In this document: piece by piece, positions 5,054-9,997 of the stretch | Numbering within the stretch: position 1 is the first letter of the stretch | How the letters are laid out: every line of letters begins with the position of its first letter | Assembly: GCA_903868455.1 (NCBI GenBank) | Contig: CAIPVK010000034.1 | Span: 1-9,997 of the forward strand | Origin: an uncultured Opitutia bacterium | GTDB lineage: Bacteria > Verrucomicrobiota > Verrucomicrobiia > Opitutales > UBA953 | DNA length: 9,997 nucleotides | Direction of reading: 5' to 3' | Translations under genes and position numbers: made by a program | The notes under the pieces: model-generated | What the model saw: only the letters and a program-made list of their open reading frames with translations | Told to the model about the DNA's origin: nothing | Database searches by the model: none

Positions 5054-7075
5054 CTACCCCCGCTGGTCATCCACCCACTTCCCGTGCTCCTTGATCAGGT
5101 CGACGAGGCGCTCGACAGCCTCCTCCTGCGGGATGTTGAACCGCACCGGCTCCTTGCCGACGTAGAGGTTGATCTTGCCCGGTGCGCCCCCGACGTAGCC
5201 GAAGTCCGCGTCGGCCATCTCGCCCGGGCCGTTGACGATGCAGCCCATCACCGCGATGGTCACGCCCTTGAGGTGGCCGGTGCGCGCCTTGATCCGAAGG
5301 GTCGTCGACTGGATGTCGAAGAGCGTGCGCCCGCAGCTCGGGCAGGCGACATACTCCGTCTTGGTCTGGCGCGCGCGGGCGCCCTGGAGGATGTCGTAGG
5401 CGAGCGTCAGGCGCTTGGACATGGCCGCGGGGACGTCGCACGAGAGCAGGTCGCCGATGCCGTCCACCAGCAGCCCTCCGGCCTGCACCGACGCCTCGAG
5501 CAGCTCGCCGCCGAAGCCGGGCTCGGGGACGATGCGGTGCGAGGGCGCGCAACGGATCCAGATAGGGGCGGGCACGCCGGCCAGGCGCAGGGCCTCGGCG
5601 AGGAGGCGATAGGCGCCGAGGGCGTGGAGGCCCGGTACGGCGCGCGTGGCGGTCACGACGCAGGTGCCGGCGGCGCCGGATGACAGGGCCGGAGCCAGGC
5701 GGGGAATATCGGCCGGGACGGCGTCGAGGACCCAGGACTTGCCCGAAGCGGCCCAGGCACGGGCCTGCTCCAAGGTGAGACCTTCGGCCGAGATGACGGG
5801 GAGGACGGGCAGGCCCTCGCCGGCGAGGAGGGGATCCAAGGGCGCGAGGGCGCCGGCTCCGTCGAGCACGAGCGTCTGGACGACGCCGCGAAGCGCGTCG
5901 CGCATGGCGAGGACGCCGGGGACGTCGGCCGGGCCGCGGTAGTCGAGGACGAGGCCTTCCACGCGGGCCTCGCGCTGGCCCGCATGGGCGTCGAGCACCT
6001 CGCGGGCGATGTCGGCCGGCCGGCTCAGGTCCGCCGTGGCGCGAACGAGCACGCGCGGCGGCTGGCCGGGCCCGATCGCGCATCCGGGCGCGAGCTGGGC
6101 GGGCGCCGCGTGGCGGCGACGGAAGGCGTAGGGGTCGACGGCGTCGCGGGCGTCGCCCGCGGCGCGCGCGGAATCGGAAGAGGCCCAGAGGGTCTCGGCG
6201 CGGCGGGCGAGCTCGCGGCAGACGGGGATCTCGTGCCAGGGGTCCTCGGTGAGCGAGACGCGTATGGTGTCGCCGAGGCCGTCGGCCAGCAAGGACCCGA
6301 TGCCGATGGCGGACTTGATGCGCGCGTCCTCGCCCTCGCCGGCCTCGGTCACCCCAAGGTGCAAGGGATAGTCCATCCCCTCGTCGGCCATCCGGCGGGC
6401 GGCGAGCCGGTAGGCCTCGACCATCACCTTGGGGTTCGAGGCCTTCATCGAGAGGACAAGGTCGCGGAAGCCGTGGTCCTGGCAGATGCGCACGAACTCG
6501 AGGGCGGACTCCACCATGCCCATCGGCGTGTCGCCGAAGCGGTTGAGGATGCGGTCCGACAGGGATCCGTGGTTGGTGCCGATGCGGAGGACCCGGCCGA
6601 GGGCCTTGGCGCGGAGGACGAGCGGGGTGAAAGCCTCGTGGAGGCGCTCGAGCTCCTCGCGATACTGGGCGTCGGTGTATTCCCGGACGGCGAACTTCTT
6701 CTTGTCGGCGTAGTTGCCGGGGTTCACCCGGACCTTCTCGACGTGCTCCACGGCCTCCATCGCGGCGACGGGCAGGAAATGGATGTCGGCGACGAGGGGC
6801 TGGGCGAATCCGGCCGCGCGGAAGCGACGGTGGATCTCGCGGAGCGCGGCGGCGGCGGCCTTGTTGGGCGCGGTGATGCGGATGATCTCGCAGCCGGCCT
6901 CGGCGAGCCTCACGCACTGGTCGAGGGTCGCCGCCACGTCCTCCGTGTCGGAGGTCGTCATCGACTGGAGGCGGATGGGGTTCGACCCGCCGACGCCCAC
7001 CCCGCCCACCCGCACCTCGCGGGTGGGGCGGCGGACGGCGCGGTAGCGCGAGACGCAGTAGGCGGGATCAGCCAT
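5054..7075 (-). CDS. ispG: (E)-4-hydroxy-3-methylbut-2-enyl-diphosphate synthase, long three-domain form
   Basis: The 673-residue cytoplasmic iron-sulfur enzyme reduces 2-C-methyl-D-erythritol 2,4-cyclodiphosphate to HMBPP, the penultimate MEP step. The N-terminal TIM barrel (about 1-300) contains the family stretches GGSNPIRLQSMTTSDTED and RVNPGNY. The C-terminal [4Fe-4S] domain (about 555-673) supplies Cys578 and Cys581 (CPSCGR), Cys612 and Glu619 (GCIVNGPGE). Between them lies an extra domain of about 235 residues (about 315-550), as in plant and chlamydial enzymes; the E. coli protein lacks it (about 370 residues). I chose the ATG at 7075 because GGGAGGG lies five bases upstream; a TTG 13 codons further up is less likely. 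It converges with rseP. Together with dxr it puts two MEP genes within 5.3 kb. The upstream gap is shared with a divergent lipocalin gene; no clear promoter is seen. Confidence 0.96.
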   Translation of the reverse strand: MADPAYCVSRYRAVRRPTREVRVGGVGVGGSNPIRLQSMTTSDTEDVAATLDQCVRLAEAGCEIIRITAPNKAAAAALREIHRRFRAAGFAQPLVADIHFLPVAAMEAVEHVEKVRVNPGNYADKKKFAVREYTDAQYREELERLHEAFTPLVLRAKALGRVLRIGTNHGSLSDRILNRFGDTPMGMVESALEFVRICQDHGFRDLVLSMKASNPKVMVEAYRLAARRMADEGMDYPLHLGVTEAGEGEDARIKSAIGIGSLLADGLGDTIRVSLTEDPWHEIPVCRELARRAETLWASSDSARAAGDARDAVDPYAFRRRHAAPAQLAPGCAIGPGQPPRVLVRATADLSRPADIAREVLDAHAGQREARVEGLVLDYRGPADVPGVLAMRDALRGVVQTLVLDGAGALAPLDPLLAGEGLPVLPVISAEGLTLEQARAWAASGKSWVLDAVPADIPRLAPALSSGAAGTCVVTATRAVPGLHALGAYRLLAEALRLAGVPAPIWIRCAPSHRIVPEPGFGGELLEASVQAGGLLVDGIGDLLSCDVPAAMSKRLTLAYDILQGARARQTKTEYVACPSCGRTLFDIQSTTLRIKARTGHLKGVTIAVMGCIVNGPGEMADADFGYVGGAPGKINLYVGKEPVRFNIPQEEAVERLVDLIKEHGKWVDDQRG

Positions 7076-7080
7076 GGACA

Positions 7081-7087
7081 CCCTCCC
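7081..7087 (-). promoter_or_regulatory. Strong ribosome binding site of ispG
   Basis: GGGAGGG on the minus strand, five bases before the ATG at 7075, is the best Shine-Dalgarno in the window and decides the ispG start. Confidence 0.75.
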
Positions 7088-7115
7088 TATTGCCCGACCT
7101 TCCGCCAAAGGCAAG

Positions 7116-7136
7116 GAACGTGGAAGGGGTCAGGCC
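7116..7136 (+). repeat. 21-bp direct repeat, copy 1 (left of lipocalin)
   Basis: This 21-bp segment, beginning GAACGTGGAAGG, is identical to 7762-7782. It includes eight bases outside hairpin 1 plus the first 13 bases of its left arm. Confidence 0.85.
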
Positions 7137-7176
7137 GTCATTCCCGGTGAAAGCGGGAATGACGGCCCGACCCCTT
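7124..7176. repeat. Hairpin element 1 (22-nt arms, 9-nt loop)
   Basis: The left arm (7124-7145) is AAGGGGTCAGG followed by CCGTCATTCCC. The right arm (7155-7176) is its complement with one mismatch (21 of 22). The loop is GGTGAAAGC. It lies between divergent ispG and the lipocalin gene, so it is not placed as a normal terminator of either. The core ATTCCC-N9-GGGAAT resembles widespread REP-type and Neisseria dRS3-type repeats (the latter have an 8-base spacer). Confidence 0.9.
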
Positions 7177-7188
7177 TCATAGGGCAGT

Positions 7189-7216
7189 TTGCCGAGGGCC
7201 AAAATGGCCTTATCGT
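7189..7216 (+). promoter_or_regulatory. Weak candidate promoter for the lipocalin gene
   Basis: TTGCCG (7189-7194) and TATCGT (7211-7216), 16 bases apart, each match four of six bases of the sigma-70 boxes. Transcription would begin almost at the ATG (7224), implying a leaderless mRNA, which fits the lack of a Shine-Dalgarno. A small inverted repeat (GGCCA, three bases, TGGCC; 7197-7209) lies between the boxes. This is tentative. Confidence 0.25.
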
Positions 7217-7223
7217 ATGGACT

Positions 7224-7763
7224 ATGGGTTTTTCATCCCCTCTCCGAGCCGCCGCCCTAAGCTTGGCCGCGTTGTTGACCGGCTGCGCCAGCGGCCCCTC
7301 GCAACCGCCCCTTAGGGCAATCGATCGCCCCGTCGACCTTCCTCGCTTCATGGGTGACTGGTATGTCATCGCCCACATCCCCGCGTTCATCGAGGACGAG
7401 GCCCACAACGCCGTGGAGAGCTACGCCTTGGATAAGGACGGCACCATCGCGACCACCTATGTCTTCAACGACGGTGGCCTCGATGGTCCGCTCAAGACCT
7501 ACCGCCCTCGAGGATTCGTCCATAACGACGAGACCAAGGCCGAATGGCGGATGCAGTTCGTCTGGCCCTTCAAGGCCGCCTACCTGATCGTCCACCTCGA
7601 CGACGCGTACCAGACCACGGTCATCGGCGTCCCGGACCGGGACTATGCGTGGATCATGGCCCGGACCAAGACCTTGCCGGAGGCCCGCTACCAGGAGCTC
7701 GTCGAGATCCTCGCCGAGACGGGCCACGACCTGACCAAGCTGCGCCGCGTCCCCCACCGCTGA
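7224..7763 (+). CDS. blc: Outer-membrane lipocalin lipoprotein (Blc-like)
   Basis: The 179-residue product matches the length of E. coli Blc (about 177). It starts with a lipoprotein signal peptide (Arg8, then a hydrophobic run, then the lipobox LTGC ending at Cys21). Residue +2 is Ala rather than Asp, which predicts outer-membrane sorting. The lipocalin first-strand motif GDWY is at 44-47, preceded by DLPRFM, and the C-terminal IMARTKTLPEARYQELVEILAETGHD matches the Blc helix region. The family is an eight-stranded barrel that binds fatty acids or lysophospholipids, linked to envelope maintenance. The ATG at 7224 places the signal peptide correctly; the frame is open further upstream, but that part runs through hairpin 1. 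No Shine-Dalgarno is visible. The gene sits alone between hairpins 1 and 2, which share a 21-bp direct repeat. The exact ligand is unknown. Confidence 0.93.
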   Translation: MGFSSPLRAAALSLAALLTGCASGPSQPPLRAIDRPVDLPRFMGDWYVIAHIPAFIEDEAHNAVESYALDKDGTIATTYVFNDGGLDGPLKTYRPRGFVHNDETKAEWRMQFVWPFKAAYLIVHLDDAYQTTVIGVPDRDYAWIMARTKTLPEARYQELVEILAETGHDLTKLRRVPHR

Positions 7764-7782
7764 ACGTGGAAGGGGTCAGGCC
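7762..7782 (+). repeat. 21-bp direct repeat, copy 2 (right of lipocalin)
   Basis: Identical to 7116-7136 and in the same orientation, 646 bp apart. It begins inside the lipocalin TGA stop codon. Confidence 0.85.
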
Positions 7783-7822
7783 CGCATACGGCCCTTTTAT
7801 CCGTATGCGGACCTGACCCCTT
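7770..7822. repeat. Hairpin element 2 (22-nt arms, 9-nt loop, variant inner stem)
   Basis: The left arm (7770-7791) is AAGGGGTCAGG followed by CCCGCATACGG; the right arm (7801-7822) complements it at 21 of 22 positions; the loop is CCCTTTTAT. The outer 11 bases equal those of elements 1 and 3, but the inner 11 bases differ. It lies between tandem lipocalin and gpmI, starting seven bases after the lipocalin stop. The right arm ends in CCCCTT followed by TC, so it could also act as a terminator. Confidence 0.9.
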
Positions 7823-7866
7823 TCTTCGCTTCCCTAGTTCCCCCGTTTTCCCTTAGCCGTAGCATC

Positions 7867-9423
7867 ATGGCCAAGCCCGTCCTCCTCGTGATCCGCGATG
7901 GCTGGGGTGAGAACCCCAACCGCGCCCATGACGCCTTCAACGCCCTGAAGGTCGCCGACATCCCGGTGTCGCGCCGCCTGACGAAGGAATGGCCCCGGAC
8001 GGAGATCCTCGCCCACGGCCTGGACGTCGGCCTGCCCGTCGGGATCATGGGCAACTCCGAGGTCGGCCACCAGAACATCGGCGCGGGCCGCATCGTCGAC
8101 CAGGAGATCGTCCGCATCGACAAGGGCCTGACCGACCCCGCCGCCATGCGCCGCAACCCGGCCTTCCGCGGCCTGGTCGAGAACGTCAGGCGGACGGGCG
8201 GAACCGTCCACCTGATGGGCCTGTGCTCCGAGGCCGGCGTCCACTCCACCCTGCCCCACCTCTACGCCCTTGTCCGCCTCCTCAAGGAGGAGGGCCTCTC
8301 GAAGGTTTCCGTCCACGCCTTCATGGACGGCCGCGACAGCCCCCCGACGAGCGGGCTGGGCTACCTCCGCCAGCTCGAGGCCGAGCTCGCCAAGATCGGC
8401 CTCGGCAAGGTGGCCAGCGTGGCCGGCCGCTTCTGGGCGATGGACCGCGACAACCGCTGGGAGCGCGTCCAGACCGCCTACGACATGCTGACCGGCGGCG
8501 CGGCCCCCGAGACCGCGACGGCCGCCGAGGCCGTGCAGGCCTATTACGACAAGCCCTCCGCCCCGACCATGGTGGGCGACGAGTTCGTGCCCGCCACCCG
8601 CGTCAAGGGCGCCGGCTCGATCAAAGACGGGGATTCCGTGCTCTTCTTCAACTTCCGCGGCGACCGCCCGCGCGAGCTCACGCGCGCGTTCCTCGATCCG
8701 GAGTTCAAGGGTTTCCCCCGCGCCCGGAAGCTCGACCTCTTCTACGCGACCCTGACGAACTACGAGAAGGGGCTCTGCCCCAACGTGGTCTTCGACAAGC
8801 CTCCGAAGATGGCGAACATCCTCGGCGAGTGGGTGGCCAAGCAGGGCCTCTCGCAGTATCGCACGGCCGAGACGGAGAAATTCCCCCATGTGACCTTCTT
8901 CTTCAACGACTACCGCGAGGAGCCGTTCCCCGGGGAGGAGCGCGGGATGGCGCAGAGCCCCAAGGAGGTCGCGACCTACGACCTCAAGCCGGAGATGTCG
9001 GCCGCCCACGTCACCGAGCTGGCCAAGGCCGCCATCGCCTCGGGCAAGCACGCCCTCGTGGTCGTGAACTACGCCAACCCCGACATGGTGGGCCACACCG
9101 GCTCCCTGCCCGCGGTCTGCAAGGCCTGCGAGGCGGTGGATCGCGGCCTGGGCGAGCTGCTCGCCGCCATCGACCGGGTCGGCGGCACGGCGGTCGTCAC
9201 GGCCGACCATGGCAACGCCGACCAGATGTGGGAGCCCGAGGAGAACTCGGCCCACACCCGCCACACCCTCAACCCCGTGGAGGTCGTCCTCTACGGCGCG
9301 GGCCTCAAGTCCGCCAAGCTGCGCCCGACGGGCCGTCTGGCCGACATCGCCCCTACCGTGCTCGACCTGATGGGCCTGCCCAAGCCGGCCGAGATGACGG
9401 GCGAGAGCCTGCGCGTCGGCTAA
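7867..9423 (+). CDS. gpmI: 2,3-bisphosphoglycerate-independent phosphoglycerate mutase
   Basis: The 518-residue cytoplasmic enzyme interconverts 3- and 2-phosphoglycerate in glycolysis and gluconeogenesis, using two Mn ions and a phosphoserine intermediate (alkaline phosphatase superfamily). The length matches the family (about 510-515). Metal and catalytic residues are visible: Asp11 in VIRDGWG, nucleophile Ser64 in GIMGNSEVGHQN, Asp406 and His410 in NPDMVGHTG, Asp447 and His448 in TADHGN, and His466 in the HTLNPV segment. The HVTFFFN segment with FPGEER is also typical. The ATG at 7867 gives the family N-terminus; no Shine-Dalgarno is seen. Hairpin 2 lies 45 bases upstream and hairpin 3 starts eight bases after the stop. 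The enzyme type is clear and unrelated to the cofactor-dependent GpmA. Confidence 0.97.
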   Translation: MAKPVLLVIRDGWGENPNRAHDAFNALKVADIPVSRRLTKEWPRTEILAHGLDVGLPVGIMGNSEVGHQNIGAGRIVDQEIVRIDKGLTDPAAMRRNPAFRGLVENVRRTGGTVHLMGLCSEAGVHSTLPHLYALVRLLKEEGLSKVSVHAFMDGRDSPPTSGLGYLRQLEAELAKIGLGKVASVAGRFWAMDRDNRWERVQTAYDMLTGGAAPETATAAEAVQAYYDKPSAPTMVGDEFVPATRVKGAGSIKDGDSVLFFNFRGDRPRELTRAFLDPEFKGFPRARKLDLFYATLTNYEKGLCPNVVFDKPPKMANILGEWVAKQGLSQYRTAETEKFPHVTFFFNDYREEPFPGEERGMAQSPKEVATYDLKPEMSAAHVTELAKAAIASGKHALVVVNYANPDMVGHTGSLPAVCKACEAVDRGLGELLAAIDRVGGTAVVTADHGNADQMWEPEENSAHTRHTLNPVEVVLYGAGLKSAKLRPTGRLADIAPTVLDLMGLPKPAEMTGESLRVG

Positions 9424-9431
9424 GCCTGTAT

Positions 9432-9484
9432 AAGGGGTCAGGCCGTCATTCCCACTCGCACCGGGAATGACGGCCTGACCCCTT
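9432..9484. repeat. Hairpin element 3 (perfect 22-nt arms, 9-nt loop)
   Basis: The left arm (9432-9453) is AAGGGGTCAGG then CCGTCATTCCC, and the right arm (9463-9484) is its exact complement; the loop is ACTCGCACC. It fills the 61-base gap between converging gpmI and the next gene and ends on the base next to that gene's stop codon. Its position and symmetry suit a bidirectional terminator, although there is no long T run. Confidence 0.92.
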
Positions 9485-9997
9485 TCACTTGGCGAAGCTG
9501 ATCTCGAGGTTGTCGGCGACGGCCCGGACGAGCTCGACCTCGGCGGGCTCCGCGCGCCCGTCCGAGAGCATGGCCACGCCGCAGGCGCGGACGAAGGCCC
9601 GGCGCGCCGGGACCGGCAGGGAGCGCATCGCCGCGAGGGCGTCGCGGAGGTCGGACAGGGCGTAGGCGCGCCCCGGGGCCTCGGGCGCGAGGCCGAGGAG
9701 GGCGAGGGCGCGCGCGTGCGTGGCCTCGCGCTCGGCGGGTGGCTGTGAGGAGGCGCCGATGACGGCGGCGAGCAGGAGGCGGGCGGCCCGCTCATCGGCC
9801 TTGCCGGCAGGCGCAGGACCCTCGGCGAGGTAGCGACGGCCGACGCCCTGCAGCAGGAGCGCCAGGACCCCGTCAGCCCCCGCCGCCGCGCAGGCGTCCA
9901 ACGCCTCCAGCACCTGACGTCGCTGCGGCGAGGAGAGCGAGCGAAGGGCGGGCACCGCGAGGTCGAGCACGGCGATGCGACACCCCGGGGGCAGGGA
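9485..9997 (-). CDS. C-terminal fragment of a protein resembling M48 metallopeptidase tails with a TerB-like end (cut by window edge)
   Basis: The frame is open to the right edge, so the 170 visible residues are probably only the C-terminal part; an internal GTG at 9970 is unlikely to be the true start. The first visible residues (PPGCRIAVLDLAVPALRSLSSPQRR) resemble the region after the catalytic domain in some bacterial M48 membrane metallopeptidases. The last 60 residues (LRDALAAMRSLPVPARRAFVRAC, then DGRAEPAEVELVRAVAD) have the alpha-helical pattern with an Asp-Gly plus acidic turn seen in TerB-like domains. The sequence is Ala- and Leu-rich and predicted helical. No HExxH or membrane segment is visible because that part would lie beyond 9997. 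The stop abuts hairpin 3 and the gene converges with gpmI. The family call rests on recalled sequence patterns, not on a catalytic motif; a stand-alone TerB-like protein is the alternative. Confidence 0.5.
   Translation of the reverse strand, partial: SLPPGCRIAVLDLAVPALRSLSSPQRRQVLEALDACAAAGADGVLALLLQGVGRRYLAEGPAPAGKADERAARLLLAAVIGASSQPPAEREATHARALALLGLAPEAPGRAYALSDLRDALAAMRSLPVPARRAFVRACGVAMLSDGRAEPAEVELVRAVADNLEISFAK

Noticed and set aside
7076..7123. A promoter for ispG on the minus strand (TTGCCT with a CAATAG box).
   Set aside because: The -10 match is poor and would place the RBS at or before the transcription start.
7074..7223. Upstream in-frame extension of the lipocalin (50 residues).
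   Set aside because: It would be translated through hairpin 1, overlaps the ispG start, and would bury the lipoprotein signal peptide.
7834..9795. Long minus-strand frame opposite gpmI and running through hairpin 3.
   Set aside because: Antisense shadow; gpmI has all catalytic residues on the plus strand.

Overview
The window is a GC-rich bacterial chromosome segment (roughly 70% G+C by eye), densely packed with housekeeping genes on both strands. The evidence points to a Verrucomicrobiota/PVC-type Gram-negative bacterium, though not decisively. Supporting signs are a three-domain IspG of about 673 residues, an oversized 598-residue RseP next to dxr, an outer-membrane lipocalin, and the non-oxidative MEP isoprenoid route. 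Only a phylogeny of these proteins could settle the lineage. No complete transposase, phage gene, tRNA, rRNA or CRISPR array is visible.

Layout. (1) 25-1373, minus strand: queF (queuosine precursor reductase) followed by a XerC/D tyrosine recombinase that starts with a GTG overlapping the queF stop codon. (2) 1374-1806: a 433-bp divergent gap with no gene, filled with heptamer arrays, a purine/pyrimidine-biased tract and a TCN triplet tract. (3) 1807-4904, plus strand: dxr and then rseP, separated by a pyrimidine-rich spacer that shares a 28-bp inverted near-copy with the gap before dxr. (4) 4905-5053: a convergent gap packed with heptamer and octamer arrays. (5) 5054-7075, minus strand: ispG, the second MEP-pathway gene here. 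(6) 7076-9484: a lipocalin lipoprotein gene and gpmI on the plus strand. (7) 9485 to the right edge, minus strand: the C-terminal part of a gene that resembles the tail of M48 metallopeptidases with a TerB-like end.

Functionally, Dxr and IspG are steps of the MEP isoprenoid pathway, RseP is an inner-membrane site-2 protease commonly linked to dxr, and GpmI is a glycolytic enzyme whose pathway supplies the pyruvate used by MEP synthesis. QueF feeds tRNA queuosine modification and XerC/D resolves chromosome dimers.

The most unusual content is non-coding. Three consecutive intergenic spaces (7076-7223, 7764-7866, 9424-9484) each hold one 53-bp hairpin with identical geometry: 22-nt arms and a 9-nt loop. 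The outer 11 bp of the left arm is the same in all three. The inner 11 bp of one copy is completely different yet still self-complementary. Two copies bracket the lipocalin gene and share a 21-bp direct repeat. Separately, a GRGGRGY heptamer family occurs at three gene borders. These look like dispersed REP/MITE-like and short-tandem repeat families. Their mobiliser, if any, is not in the window.
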